From positions 1 to 41,513 of the forward strand of contig CAKZOU010000030.1 of NCBI GenBank assembly GCA_937138255.1: a stretch of 41,513 bases of DNA, in the 5' to 3' direction. The position numbers and the translations under genes are program-made. Source of the stretch: an uncultured Paracoccaceae bacterium (GTDB lineage Bacteria; Pseudomonadota; Alphaproteobacteria; Rhodobacterales; Rhodobacteraceae). Shown here piece by piece: positions 1 to 9,181 of this stretch (positions within the stretch are counted from its first letter, which is position 1; each line of letters opens with the position of its first letter). The notes below the pieces were generated by a model, which did not search any database, was not told the DNA's origin, and saw only the letters and a list, made by a program, of their open reading frames with translations.

Positions 1-7
1 GGGGAAA

Positions 8-94
8 TGGTGCCCAGGAGAGGACTCGAACCTCCACGACCGTTAAGTCACTGGTACCTGAAACCAGCGCGTCTACCAATTCCGCCACCTGGGC
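8..94 (-). tRNA. tRNA-Leu (anticodon CAG)
   Basis: Read on the minus strand, the sequence starts GCCCAGG and closes with a matching CCTGGGC acceptor strand, discriminator A and an encoded CCA. The anticodon stem CTGGT/ACCAG encloses a 7-base loop TTCAGGT, which gives anticodon CAG and decodes CUG leucine. The 87-nt length and the long variable arm fit the class II type expected for tRNA-Leu. A sigma70-like promoter lies just upstream on the same strand. Confidence 0.97.
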
Positions 95-111
95 AGGTGT
101 CGTGAGAGCGG

Positions 112-140
112 CGTTTAAGGGCGCTTCACGAGACTGTCAA
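112..140 (-). promoter_or_regulatory. Promoter of tRNA-Leu
   Basis: On the minus strand a perfect -35 box TTGACA (135-140) is followed after exactly 17 bases by TAAACG (112-117), a weak -10 box. The tRNA 5' end lies 17 bases further on. A consensus -35 is rare in GC-rich alphaproteobacterial DNA, so position and sequence together make this a credible tRNA promoter. The exact -10 register (TAAACG or TTAAAC) is uncertain. Confidence 0.6.
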
Positions 141-248
141 CGCGATTCCTTGCCGGTCAATGCATTGTCTGCGCGGGCGGGGGAAATGCGCCTTGTCTGG
201 CAGGGGCGCGAGGGGTAAACCCGAAGCCATATTGAACGTGAGGCGACT

Positions 249-1232
249 ATGTCCAAGCTTGTTACCATCTTCGGCGGATCCGGTTTTGTTGGGCGCTATA
301 TCGCGCGGCGCATGGCGAAAGAGGGCTGGCGCGTGCGCGTTGCCGTTCGCAATCCGAACGAGGCGCTTCATGTGAAACCTTACGGCGTGGTCGGGCAGGT
401 CGAGCCTGTGTTCTGCAATATCCGCGATGACGCTTCGGTGGCGGCGGCGATGCAGGGCGCAGATGCGGCGGTCAACTGCGTTGGCACCTTCAGCAAGGGT
501 GGGCGCAACAATTTCTCGGCCGTTCAGGCCGAAGGCGCGACCCGCATTGCCCGGATCGCGGCCGAACAGGGCGTTGGGCAACTGGTCCACATCTCGTCGA
601 TCGGTGCCAATGCCGAGGCCGAGAGCGACTACAGCAAGACCAAAGCCGCAGGCGAAGCCGGCATTCTGGCGCATTTCCCGAAGGCGATGATCCTGCGCCC
701 GTCGGTGATCTTTGGCATCGAGGACAACTTCTTCAACCGCTTCGCCACCATGGCGATCTGGAGCGGTCCGGTCCTGCCGATCGTCGGCGCCGACACGAAA
801 TTCCAGCCGGTCTATATCGACGATGTGGCGCAGGCTGCGGTCGCCGGAGTGCTCGGCAAGGCCAAACCGGGAGTCTACGAGCTTGGCGGCCCCGATGTCC
901 TTTCCTTCCGCGAGATGATGACCGTGATGCTCGGCGTGATCCGCCGCCGCCGCCTGATCGTCAACCTGCCGTGGTTTGCGGCGCGGGCGCTGGCCTTCGG
1001 GCTTGGTATCGCCAACTTCCTCACGCTCGGGATCATCCCCGCACTGATCACGGCCGACCAGATCAAGGATCTGAGGGTCGACAACGTGGCGCATGAGGGC
1101 GTTCCGGGCCTCAAGGAATTGGGTATCGAACCGCGTGCGATTGGCGCTGTTCTGCCCGATTATCTCTGGCGGTTCCGCCCGTCGGGCCAGTATTCCGAGA
1201 TCAAGGCCTCGGCCAAGAACCTCAAGGCCTGA
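249..1232 (+). CDS. NDUFA9-like NAD(P)-binding protein (complex I-associated family)
   Basis: A 327-aa atypical/extended short-chain dehydrogenase. The N-terminus has the Rossmann motif FGGSGFVGRYIARRM (about residues 8-22), then an SSIGA strand and a YSKTK segment that keeps the YxxxK catalytic spacing. The sequence resembles bacterial members of the NDUFA9 family. In mitochondria and some alphaproteobacteria NDUFA9 is an accessory subunit of NADH:quinone oxidoreductase that binds NADPH and stabilises the complex. No nuo gene is present here, so the link to complex I is by family only. The ATG lies just downstream of a purine-rich GTGAGG. It is followed 24 bases later by uppP on the same strand, so the two may be cotranscribed. 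Confidence 0.88.
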   Translation: MSKLVTIFGGSGFVGRYIARRMAKEGWRVRVAVRNPNEALHVKPYGVVGQVEPVFCNIRDDASVAAAMQGADAAVNCVGTFSKGGRNNFSAVQAEGATRIARIAAEQGVGQLVHISSIGANAEAESDYSKTKAAGEAGILAHFPKAMILRPSVIFGIEDNFFNRFATMAIWSGPVLPIVGADTKFQPVYIDDVAQAAVAGVLGKAKPGVYELGGPDVLSFREMMTVMLGVIRRRRLIVNLPWFAARALAFGLGIANFLTLGIIPALITADQIKDLRVDNVAHEGVPGLKELGIEPRAIGAVLPDYLWRFRPSGQYSEIKASAKNLKA

Positions 1233-1256
1233 TAGCCGGACATAGGGGCGATCACG

Positions 1257-2057
1257 ATGGACAACAGCACCCTGATCGCCGCCCTTCTCGGGCTGATCGA
1301 AGGCCTGACCGAATTCATTCCGGTCTCATCGACCGGTCACCTGCTGCTGGCTGGCCATTTCCTTGGTTTCGAGAGCGCGGGCAAGACCTTCGAGGTGGTG
1401 ATCCAGCTTGGGGCCGTGCTGGCGATCCTGTCGATCTATGCTGGCAAGCTGATCGGCGTCTTGCGCGATGCACCATCTGATCCCGCGGCGCGGCGGTTTA
1501 TCGCCTCTGTTCTGATCGCTTTTGCGCCCGCCGTGGTGATCGGCGTTCTGGCGCATGATTTCATCAAGGATGTGCTGTTCGAGACGCCGATGCTCATCGC
1601 GATCATGCTGGTGCTTGGCGGTGTGGTTCTGCTGGTTGTCGACCGTATCGCCCCCGCGCCGCATCACGACGATGCAATGCGCCTGCCGGTCAAGACATCG
1701 CTCGCCATCGGCTTTATCCAATGCCTCGCCATGATCCCCGGAGTGAGCCGTTCGGGCGCGACTATCGTTGGTGCGATGATGCTCGGCGCCTCCAAGCGGG
1801 CGGCGGCGGAGTTCTCGTTTTTCCTGTCGATGCCGACGATGGCCGGGGCCTTCGCTTATGATCTCTACAAGAACCGCGATGTCCTCGATGCCAGTGCCAT
1901 GGGCGAGATCGCGGTGGGCTTTGTCGTCGCTTTCACTGCTGCCGTGCTCGTCGTGAAATGGCTCCTCGGTTACGTCAGCCGCAATGGATACGCGCTGTTT
2001 GGCTGGTGGCGAATCATCGTGGGGAGCGCCGCGATTTTGGGGCTTTGGCTTGCGTAG
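1257..2057 (+). CDS. uppP: Undecaprenyl-diphosphatase UppP (BacA)
   Basis: A 266-aa polytopic inner-membrane protein that dephosphorylates undecaprenyl diphosphate to recycle the lipid carrier of cell-wall synthesis. The two family signatures are clear: [19 protein letters not shown] near the N-terminus (about residues 15-33), with the catalytic Glu residues and the PVSSTGH loop, and [10 protein letters not shown] in the middle (about residue 161). Length matches the family (about 265-275 aa). Overproduction is known to give bacitracin resistance in other bacteria. The gene follows the NDUFA9-like gene by 24 bp and is separated from gltD by an AT-rich spacer with two small hairpins. Confidence 0.96.
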   Translation: MDNSTLIAALLGLIEGLTEFIPVSSTGHLLLAGHFLGFESAGKTFEVVIQLGAVLAILSIYAGKLIGVLRDAPSDPAARRFIASVLIAFAPAVVIGVLAHDFIKDVLFETPMLIAIMLVLGGVVLLVVDRIAPAPHHDDAMRLPVKTSLAIGFIQCLAMIPGVSRSGATIVGAMMLGASKRAAAEFSFFLSMPTMAGAFAYDLYKNRDVLDASAMGEIAVGFVVAFTAAVLVVKWLLGYVSRNGYALFGWWRIIVGSAAILGLWLA

Positions 2058-2090
2058 GTGATATATAGGTAAGTAATGGTTACATATATA

Positions 2091-2106
2091 TAGCGATGAA
2101 TCGCTA
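2091..2106. promoter_or_regulatory. Inverted repeat TAGCGAT-GA-ATCGCTA upstream of gltD
   Basis: A perfect 7-bp inverted repeat with a 2-base centre, or as RNA a 6-bp stem with a TGAA loop. It sits 34 bases after the uppP stop in a notably AT-rich spacer containing runs of TATATA. No T tract follows, so it looks less like a terminator than a protein-binding site or leader hairpin for gltDB. Function is inferred only. Confidence 0.35.
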
Positions 2107-2142
2107 CCTGCGACAAAAGAGATGATATTTTCTGGCATTTAG

Positions 2143-2167
2143 GTCAGTAAGACTGACTTTTCATTTT
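2143..2167 (+). terminator. Short hairpin plus T-rich tail between uppP and gltD
   Basis: GTCAGT-AAG-ACTGAC forms a 6-bp stem with a 3-base loop (2143-2157) followed at once by TTTTCATTTT. This has intrinsic-terminator shape, though the stem is short and not GC-rich. It lies 86 bases after the uppP stop and about 50 bases before the gltD ribosome site, so it could end uppP transcription or attenuate a leader transcript of gltDB. Confidence 0.4.
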
Positions 2168-2215
2168 CCAAGGTCCATCATATTCAGGCGCTCCGAGGAA
2201 TGCGGAGGCTTGCAG

Positions 2216-3649
2216 ATGGCAACTCAGAAGATGCTCAAGTTTGTGACGGTGGATCGGGATATGCCCGCCAAGCGGACAGCCGATGATCGCCGCAAGGATT
2301 TCGACGAGATCTATGCCGACTACGCGCGCGAGAAGGCTGCCGAACAGGCCAGCCGCTGTAGCCAATGTGGCGTGCCCTACTGTCAGGCGCATTGCCCCCT
2401 GCACAACAACATCCCCGACTGGCTCCGCCTGACGGCCGAGGGCCGTCTGCAAGAGGCCTATGAGATCAGCCAGGCCACGAATACCTTCCCCGAGATCTGC
2501 GGCCGCATCTGCCCGCAGGATCGCCTTTGCGAAGGCAACTGCGTGATCGAGCAATCCGGCCATGGCACCGTGACCATCGGCTCGGTCGAGCGCTATCTGA
2601 CCGACACGGCTTGGGCCGAGGGCTGGGTCAAGCCGATTACGCCGCGCACCGAGCGCACCGAAAGCGTTGGCATCATCGGCGCCGGCCCCGCCGGCCTTGC
2701 TGCCGCCGATGCGCTGCGCCGCGAGGGCGTTCAGGTCACGGTCTATGACCGGTATGACCGCGCGGGCGGCCTCCTGACCTATGGCATTCCGGGCTTCAAG
2801 CTCGAGAAAGATACGGTCATGGCCCGTATCGATCAGCTTGCCAAAGGTGGGGTCGAGTTTGTCCTGAACTGTGCCGTTGGCGAGGATCTGACCTTTGACG
2901 CGATCCGCGGCAAGCATGACGCCGTGCTCATCGCCACTGGCGTCTACAAGACCCGCGAATTGGAAGGTGAGGGTGCTGGTGCCGCCGGCATCGTTCGCGC
3001 GATCGACTATCTCACCGCCTCCAACCGCAAGAGCTTTGGCGACGAAGTGGCCGAATACGATAGCGGCGAACTGAATGCCGAGGGCAAGAGCGTTGTCGTC
3101 ATTGGCGGCGGCGATACGGCGATGGACTGTGTCCGCACCGCGATCCGTCAAGGGGCGACCAGCGTTAAATGCCTCTACCGCCGCGACCGCGCCAATATGC
3201 CCGGCTCGCAGCGTGAGGTCGCCAATGCCGAGGAAGAGGGTGTCGAATTCGTCTGGCTCTCCGCCCCCGTCGGCTTCGAAGGCGATCCGGTGAGCGGCGT
3301 GAAGGTGCAAAAGATGCGCCTTGGTGCGCCCGATGCGACTGGTCGCCAAAGCCCCGAGGTGATCGAAGGCTCCGACTATGTCGAGAGGGCCGATCTCGTC
3401 ATCAAGGCGCTGGGCTTCGAGCCGGAAGACCTGGCCAAGCTTTGGGGTGTCGAGGGCCTCGACGTGACCCGCTGGGGCACCGTCCGCGCCGTGGCCGCGA
3501 CCGGCCAGACCAGCCTCGATGGTGTTTTTGCGGCGGGCGATATCGTCCGCGGCGCCTCGCTCGTCGTCTGGGCGATCCGCGATGGCCGCGACGCCGCAAC
3601 AGCGATCCTTGGCTATCTCGCGCAAACCGCGAGCGTTGCCGCCGAATAA
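2216..3649 (+). CDS. gltD: Glutamate synthase (NADPH), small subunit
   Basis: A 477-aa FAD- and Fe-S-containing subunit that takes electrons from NADPH and passes them to GltB, which makes glutamate from glutamine and 2-oxoglutarate. The N-terminus carries two cysteine clusters, CSQCGVPYCQAHCP and CGRICPQDRLCEGNC. The FAD fold follows (IIGAGPAGLAAAD), then the NADPH-binding motif VVIGGGDTAMDCVR. The ATG at 2216 is chosen because GGAGG (2204-2208) sits 7 bases upstream. A TTG two codons earlier has no usable spacing. gltB follows 65 bases downstream on the same strand, the usual ammonium-assimilation pairing but in the order gltD-gltB. Confidence 0.96.
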   Translation: MATQKMLKFVTVDRDMPAKRTADDRRKDFDEIYADYAREKAAEQASRCSQCGVPYCQAHCPLHNNIPDWLRLTAEGRLQEAYEISQATNTFPEICGRICPQDRLCEGNCVIEQSGHGTVTIGSVERYLTDTAWAEGWVKPITPRTERTESVGIIGAGPAGLAAADALRREGVQVTVYDRYDRAGGLLTYGIPGFKLEKDTVMARIDQLAKGGVEFVLNCAVGEDLTFDAIRGKHDAVLIATGVYKTRELEGEGAGAAGIVRAIDYLTASNRKSFGDEVAEYDSGELNAEGKSVVVIGGGDTAMDCVRTAIRQGATSVKCLYRRDRANMPGSQREVANAEEEGVEFVWLSAPVGFEGDPVSGVKVQKMRLGAPDATGRQSPEVIEGSDYVERADLVIKALGFEPEDLAKLWGVEGLDVTRWGTVRAVAATGQTSLDGVFAAGDIVRGASLVVWAIRDGRDAATAILGYLAQTASVAAE

Positions 3650-3714
3650 CCCGGGCCGCCCGAGGGGGCGACCTTCACGACCGACGGGCAAACGCCCGAA
3701 ACAAGGAGATCACC

Positions 3715-6700
3715 ATGACCATCTATGATCAGGCCTGGGTTGAAGCCGAAGAGTGCAAGCGCAAATGGATGAACGAGAACGGCCTCTGGCGCGAAGAGGA
3801 CGAGCACTCGTCCTGCGGCGTGGGCCTTGTTGTCTCGATCGACGGCAAAGCCTCGCGTGGGGTTGTCGAAAAGGGCATCGCCGCGCTGAAGGCGGTTTGG
3901 CACCGTGGCGCGGTTGATGCCGATGGCAAGACGGGCGACGGCGCGGGCATTCACGTCCAGATCCCGGTTCCATTCTTTTACGACCAAGTCCGCCGCACCG
4001 GCCACGAGCCGGATGCGAAGAAGCTGATCGCCGTTGGTCAGGTCTTCCTGCCGCGCACCGATTTCGGCGCGCAAGAACGCTGCCGGACGATCGTCGAATC
4101 CGAAGTCCTGCGGATGGGCCACTATATCTATGGCTGGCGCCACGTTCCGGTGAGCACCGATTGCCTTGGCGAAAAGGCAAACGCGACCCGCCCCGAAATC
4201 GAGCAGATCCTGATCCGTTGTGAAAAGGACATCGACGCCGACCAGTTCGAGCGCGAGCTCTACATCATCCGCCGCCGGATCGAGAAAGCCGCCATCGCGG
4301 CGCAGATCACCAGCCTCTACTTCTGCTCGCTGAGCTGCCGGTCGATCATCTACAAGGGGATGATGTTGGCCGAACAGGTGGCCGAGTTTTATCCCGATCT
4401 TCTTGATCCGCGTTTCGAAAGCGCCTTCGCGATTTATCACCAGCGCTATTCGACCAACACCTTCCCGCAATGGGCGCTGGCGCAGCCTTTCCGGATGCTG
4501 GCCCACAACGGCGAGATCAACACGCTCAAGGGCAACGTCAACTGGATGCGGAGCCACGAGATCCGCATGGCCTCGAGCACCTTTGGCGAGATGGCCGAGG
4601 ACATCAAACCGATCATTCCCGCCGGCACCTCCGACTCAGGCGCGCTGGATACCGTGTTCGAGGTGCTCGTCCGCGCGGGCCGCTCGGCGCCGATGGCGAA
4701 AACGATGATGGTCCCCGAGGCGTGGTCCAAGCAGGCGGTCGAGATGCCGCAGGCTTGGCAGGATATGTATTCCTATTGCAACGCCGTGATGGAGCCGTGG
4801 GACGGCCCTGCCGCCCTTGCCATGACCGATGGTCGCTGGGTCTGTGGCGGGCTTGACCGCAACGGCCTGCGCCCGATGCGCTATGTGGTGACTGGCGAAG
4901 GCCTGCTGATCGCGGGCTCCGAGGCGGGCATGGTTCCGGTGAATGAAGCCACCGTGATCGAAAAAGGCGCGCTTGGCCCCGGCCAGATGATCGCCGTCGA
5001 TATGAAAGATGGTCGCCTCTACCGCGACACCGAGATCAAGAACAAACTTGCCGCTGCCCAGCCCTTTGGCGATTGGGTCGAGAAGGTTGTCGATCTCAAT
5101 GCGCTCATGCGCGATGTGCCGGAGAAGGCGCTTTTTGCGGCCGGTGAACTGCGCAAACGCCAGATCGCGGCGGGCTATAGCATCGAAGAGCTTGAACAAG
5201 TGCTCGCGCCGATGGCCGAAGACGGCAAGGAAATGATCGCCTCGATGGGCGACGATACCCCGCCTGCGGTTCTGTCGGGCCAGTATCGCCCGCTGAGCCA
5301 CTTCTTCCGGCAAAACTTCAGCCAGGTCACCAACCCGCCGATCGACTCGCTTCGTGAGAGCCGGGTGATGAGCCTCAAGACCCGCTTCGGCAACCTCAAG
5401 AACGTGCTCGACGAGGATTCGAGCCAGACCGAAATCCTCGTTCTGGAAAGCCCGTTCATCGCCAACGCCGAGTTTGACGAGATGGTGCGCCAGTTTGGCT
5501 CGCTGGTCACGGTCATCGACTGCACCATCGAGGCGGGCCACGATCAGGAGGCCTTGCATCAGGGGCTCGAGCGTATTCGCGCCGAAGCCGAGGATGCCGT
5601 GCGTTCGGGGGCAGGCCATCTTGTCCTGACCGACGAGAAGCAGGGCGAGGGCAAGATCGGAATGCCGATGATCCTTGCCACGAGCGCGGTGCATAGCTGG
5701 CTTACCCGTAAGGGCCTGCGGACCTTTACCTCGCTCAACGTGCGTTCGGCCGAGTGCATCGACCCGCATTATTTCGCCGTGCTGATCGGCTGTGGCGCGA
5801 CGACGGTGAACGCCTATCTCGCGCAGGATTCGATTGCCGACCGCATCAACCGCGGCCTGATCGACGGATCGCTGACTGATGCCGTCCGCCGCTATCGCGA
5901 TGCCATCGACGCGGGCCTTCTCAAGATCATGTCGAAGATGGGAATCTCGGTTCTGTCGTCCTATCGTGGCGGCCTGAATTTCGAGGCCGTGGGCCTCAGC
6001 CGTGCGATGGTGGCGGAATACTTCCCCGGAATGCAGTCGCGCATCTCTGGGATCGGCCTGCACGGCATCCAGCGCAAGCTCGAGCAGATCCACGCCAAGG
6101 GCTGGCTCGGCCAGCAGGACGTTCTTCCCATCGGCGGCTTTTACAAGGCGCGCCGCACGGGCGAAAAGCACGCTTGGGAAGCGCAGACCATGCACCTTCT
6201 GCAATCGGCTTGTGATCGCGCCTCGTTCGAGCTTTGGAAACAGTATTCCAAGGCGATGCAGAACAACCCGCCGATCCACCTTCGCGATCTTCTGGCGATC
6301 AAGCCCTTGGGCAATGCCGTGCCGCTCGAAGAGGTGGAAAGCATCACCTCGATCCGCAAGCGGTTTGTCACGCCCGGCATGAGCCTCGGCGCGCTGTCGC
6401 CCGAGGCGCACATGACCCTCAACATCGCGATGAACCGCATCGGCGCCAAGTCCGACAGCGGCGAAGGCGGCGAGGATCCGGCGCACGCGCATCCGTTGCC
6501 CAATGGCGATAATCCCTGCGCCAAGATCAAGCAGGTCGCCTCGGGCCGGTTCGGCGTGACCGCCGAATACCTCAACGCTTGTGAAGAGCTTGAGATCAAG
6601 GTCGCCCAAGGGGCCAAGCCCGGTGAGGGCGGCCAGCTTCCGGGGATGAAGGTTACCGAGTTGATCGCGCGTCTGCGGCATTCGACCAAGGGCGTGACCC

Positions 6701-8253
6701 TGATCTCGCCGCCGCCGCATCACGATATCTATTCGATCGAAGACCTCGCGCAGCTGATCTACGATCTCAAGCAGATCAACCCGCGCTGCAAGGTGACGGT
6801 CAAGCTTGTCGCCTCGTCGGGCGTCGGCACGATTGCCGCCGGCGTTGCCAAGGCCAAGGCCGACACGATCCTGATCTCGGGCCATAACGGCGGCACCGGC
6901 GCTTCGCCCGCGACCTCGATCAAATACGCGGGCCTCCCGTGGGAGATGGGCCTCACCGAGGCGCATCAGGTTCTGGCAATGAACAACCTTCGGGGCCGTG
7001 TGACCCTTCGCACCGATGGCGGCCTGCGGACCGGGCGCGATATCGTCATGGCAGCGATGATGGGTGCCGAGGAATATGGCATTGGCACCGCCGCGCTGAT
7101 TGCCATGGGCTGCATCATGGTGCGCCAGTGCCAGTCCAACACCTGCCCCGTGGGTGTCTGCACGCAAGACGAACGTCTGCGCGCCAAGTTCACCGGATCG
7201 GCCGACAAGGTTGTCAACCTCATCACCTTCTACGCCACCGAGGTTCGCGAAATCCTCGCCTCGATCGGGGCACGGTCGCTCGACGAGGTCATTGGCCGCG
7301 CCGACCTTCTCACACAGGTCAGCCGTGGTTCGGCCCACTTGGACGATCTCGATCTCAACCCGCTCCTCATCACTGTCGATGGGGCCGACAAGATCAAGTA
7401 CGACCGCAACAAACCGCGCAACGAGGTTCCCGATACGCTCGACGCCGAGATCGTCAAGGATGCGGCGCGCTTCCTCAACGATGGCGAGAAGATGCAGCTT
7501 GAATATGCGGTGCAAAACACGCTCCGCACCATCGGCACGCGGACCTCGAGCCATATCGTCAAGAAATTCGGAATGCGTAATGCGCTCCAGCCCGATCACC
7601 TGACGGTCAAGCTGCGTGGCTCGGCGGGCCAGTCGCTGGGTGCCTTCGCCGCGCCGGGCCTCAAGATCGAGGTGGCGGGAGATGCCAACGATTATGTTGG
7701 CAAAGGCCTTTCCGGCGGCACCATCGTCGTGCGCCCGCAGATGTCGAGCCCGCTTGTGGCCGCCGACAACACGATCATCGGCAATACCGTGCTCTATGGC
7801 GCGACCGACGGTTATCTTTTCGCCGCGGGCCGTGCGGGCGAGCGCTTTGCCGTCCGCAACTCGGGTGCGAAGGTGGTGGTCGAAGGCTGTGGTTCGAACG
7901 GCTGCGAATATACGACCGGCGGCGTTGCCGTGATCCTCGGCCAGATCGGCGCCAACTTTGGCGCGGGCATGACCGGTGGCATGGCCTATGTTTATGATCC
8001 CGACGGCACCTGCGCACCGCTCATCAATATGGAAAGCCTCGTGACCTGCGCGGTGACGGTCGATCACTGGCACGATCAGCTTTATGCCCTGATCGAACGC
8101 CACGCCAAGGAAACCGGAAGCCGCAAGGCCGCCGATATCCTTCAGCACTGGGAGAGCGAGCGCGGCAACTTCATCCAGATCTGCCCCAAAGAGATGCTGG
8201 TGCACCTGCCGCATCCTCTGGCGATCGAGGAAAAGGCGATGCCGGCCGAATAG
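3715..8253 (+). CDS. gltB: Glutamate synthase (NADPH), large subunit
   Basis: A 1512-aa glutamate synthase alpha subunit. The glutaminase domain begins at Cys34 in SSCGVG, the expected mature N-terminal nucleophile, so residues 1-33 are a propeptide. The central and FMN-binding synthase domains follow, with SGHNGGTGASP and the 3Fe-4S cluster cysteines at about 1133, 1139 and 1144 (CIMVRQCQSNTCP). The C-terminal glycine-rich beta-helix has repeats such as GSNGCEYTTGGVAV. Length is typical. The ATG at 3715 is preceded by AAGGAG at good spacing. The open frame runs upstream into gltD, but that part is a shadow of gltD. A strong terminator follows. Confidence 0.97.
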   Translation: MTIYDQAWVEAEECKRKWMNENGLWREEDEHSSCGVGLVVSIDGKASRGVVEKGIAALKAVWHRGAVDADGKTGDGAGIHVQIPVPFFYDQVRRTGHEPDAKKLIAVGQVFLPRTDFGAQERCRTIVESEVLRMGHYIYGWRHVPVSTDCLGEKANATRPEIEQILIRCEKDIDADQFERELYIIRRRIEKAAIAAQITSLYFCSLSCRSIIYKGMMLAEQVAEFYPDLLDPRFESAFAIYHQRYSTNTFPQWALAQPFRMLAHNGEINTLKGNVNWMRSHEIRMASSTFGEMAEDIKPIIPAGTSDSGALDTVFEVLVRAGRSAPMAKTMMVPEAWSKQAVEMPQAWQDMYSYCNAVMEPWDGPAALAMTDGRWVCGGLDRNGLRPMRYVVTGEGLLIAGSEAGMVPVNEATVIEKGALGPGQMIAVDMKDGRLYRDTEIKNKLAAAQPFGDWVEKVVDLNALMRDVPEKALFAAGELRKRQIAAGYSIEELEQVLAPMAEDGKEMIASMGDDTPPAVLSGQYRPLSHFFRQNFSQVTNPPIDSLRESRVMSLKTRFGNLKNVLDEDSSQTEILVLESPFIANAEFDEMVRQFGSLVTVIDCTIEAGHDQEALHQGLERIRAEAEDAVRSGAGHLVLTDEKQGEGKIGMPMILATSAVHSWLTRKGLRTFTSLNVRSAECIDPHYFAVLIGCGATTVNAYLAQDSIADRINRGLIDGSLTDAVRRYRDAIDAGLLKIMSKMGISVLSSYRGGLNFEAVGLSRAMVAEYFPGMQSRISGIGLHGIQRKLEQIHAKGWLGQQDVLPIGGFYKARRTGEKHAWEAQTMHLLQSACDRASFELWKQYSKAMQNNPPIHLRDLLAIKPLGNAVPLEEVESITSIRKRFVTPGMSLGALSPEAHMTLNIAMNRIGAKSDSGEGGEDPAHAHPLPNGDNPCAKIKQVASGRFGVTAEYLNACEELEIKVAQGAKPGEGGQLPGMKVTELIARLRHSTKGVTLISPPPHHDIYSIEDLAQLIYDLKQINPRCKVTVKLVASSGVGTIAAGVAKAKADTILISGHNGGTGASPATSIKYAGLPWEMGLTEAHQVLAMNNLRGRVTLRTDGGLRTGRDIVMAAMMGAEEYGIGTAALIAMGCIMVRQCQSNTCPVGVCTQDERLRAKFTGSADKVVNLITFYATEVREILASIGARSLDEVIGRADLLTQVSRGSAHLDDLDLNPLLITVDGADKIKYDRNKPRNEVPDTLDAEIVKDAARFLNDGEKMQLEYAVQNTLRTIGTRTSSHIVKKFGMRNALQPDHLTVKLRGSAGQSLGAFAAPGLKIEVAGDANDYVGKGLSGGTIVVRPQMSSPLVAADNTIIGNTVLYGATDGYLFAAGRAGERFAVRNSGAKVVVEGCGSNGCEYTTGGVAVILGQIGANFGAGMTGGMAYVYDPDGTCAPLINMESLVTCAVTVDHWHDQLYALIERHAKETGSRKAADILQHWESERGNFIQICPKEMLVHLPHPLAIEEKAMPAE

Positions 8254-8275
8254 GCGGCGTGATCAAGGAAATTAG

Positions 8276-8308
8276 CGGCGGCACTTCGGGGCCGCCGTTT
8301 GCTTTTCT
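8276..8308 (+). terminator. Intrinsic terminator of gltDB
   Basis: CGGCGGC (8276-8282) pairs with GCCGCCG (8291-8297), and inside the loop C-TTCG-G forms the very stable cUUCGg tetraloop. The stem is followed by TTTGCTTTTCTT. It begins 22 bases after the gltB stop and ends well before mtgA, so gltDB very probably ends here. Confidence 0.85.
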
Positions 8309-8353
8309 TGAATGGGGTTTGCGGCTTGAGGGCGAAGCACTATAGAGGCGCGC

Positions 8354-9130
8354 ATGGCCACCGATCCCAAACCCGCTCGCAAGAGAAAACCAGCCTCGAA
8401 GAAGGCGAAGAAACCTGTGCCCAAGCCGGTCTGGTATCGCCGTATCGACTGGCGCGGGCAGGTCTTGCCTTGGGCGAAGCGGGGTGCGCTTGGCATTCTG
8501 GGCTTTGTCGCCTTCATGGTTGTGGTCTTCGCGATCCTCAATCCGGTGCGGACCCCCTATATGCTGGCCGAACGCATCCGCCTCGGCGCAATCGAACACG
8601 ACTGGATGGCTATAGAAAATATCGCGCCCGCGGCTGCCCGTTCGGTGGTGGCGGCGGAAGACGCGAATTTCTGCCTGCACTGGGGGCTCGACGTGGCCGA
8701 GATCCGCAAGGCGCTCGATCAGGGCAAGCGGCGTGGCGCTTCGACGATCAGCCAGCAGACGGTCAAGAACGTCTATCTTTGGCAGGGCCGCAGCTGGACC
8801 CGCAAGGCGGCCGAGGCGCTTCTCACGCCATTGGTCGAGGCGGTCTGGACCAAGCGGCGCATACTCGAGGTCTATCTCAACGTGGTCGAGTTTGGCGAAG
8901 GTGTCTTTGGCATCGAGGCCGCCGCTCGGCATTATTTCGGCGTTTCATCGGCCGACCTTTCACCCACGCAGGCCGCCCGCCTTGCCGCGATCCTGCCGGA
9001 CCCCAAAAACCGGTCCGCCTCGAACCCGTCGAGCTTTGTCCGCTCACAGGCCAGCAAGATCCTCGACGGCGCCGCCACGATCGAAGCAGATGGCCGCGCC
9101 GCCTGCTTTGAAATTGCGGCAGAGGATTGA
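8354..9130 (+). CDS. mtgA: Monofunctional peptidoglycan glycosyltransferase MtgA
   Basis: A 258-aa GT51-family enzyme that polymerises lipid II into glycan strands at the inner membrane. A lysine/arginine-rich cytoplasmic tail (residues 1-40) is followed by one membrane anchor, about residues 48-66 (ALGILGFVAFMVVVFAIL). The GT51 motifs come in order: VVAAEDANFCLHWG with the catalytic Glu, GASTISQQTVKNVYLW, KRRILEVYLNVVEFGEGVFG with the second Glu, and ARLAAILPDP. There is no transpeptidase domain, so this is MtgA and not a class A PBP. It is followed 51 bases later by the FzlA-like gene, a neighbour that fits cell-wall or division roles. Confidence 0.95.
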   Translation: MATDPKPARKRKPASKKAKKPVPKPVWYRRIDWRGQVLPWAKRGALGILGFVAFMVVVFAILNPVRTPYMLAERIRLGAIEHDWMAIENIAPAAARSVVAAEDANFCLHWGLDVAEIRKALDQGKRRGASTISQQTVKNVYLWQGRSWTRKAAEALLTPLVEAVWTKRRILEVYLNVVEFGEGVFGIEAAARHYFGVSSADLSPTQAARLAAILPDPKNRSASNPSSFVRSQASKILDGAATIEADGRAACFEIAAED

Positions 9131-9181
9131 TCCGCGCCTGCCCATGCGGCATTGAGGACTAACCCCACAGGCTGATTTGCA

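Noticed and set aside
3442-3714. In-frame upstream extension of gltB into gltD
   Set aside because: It would give a protein with no counterpart before the propeptide. The ATG at 3715 has a good ribosome site and the right distance to Cys34.
4636-8214. Long open frame of over 1100 codons on the strand opposite gltB
   Set aside because: It is a codon-position shadow of gltB in GC-rich DNA; its translation has no recognisable domain and lies fully within a confirmed gene.
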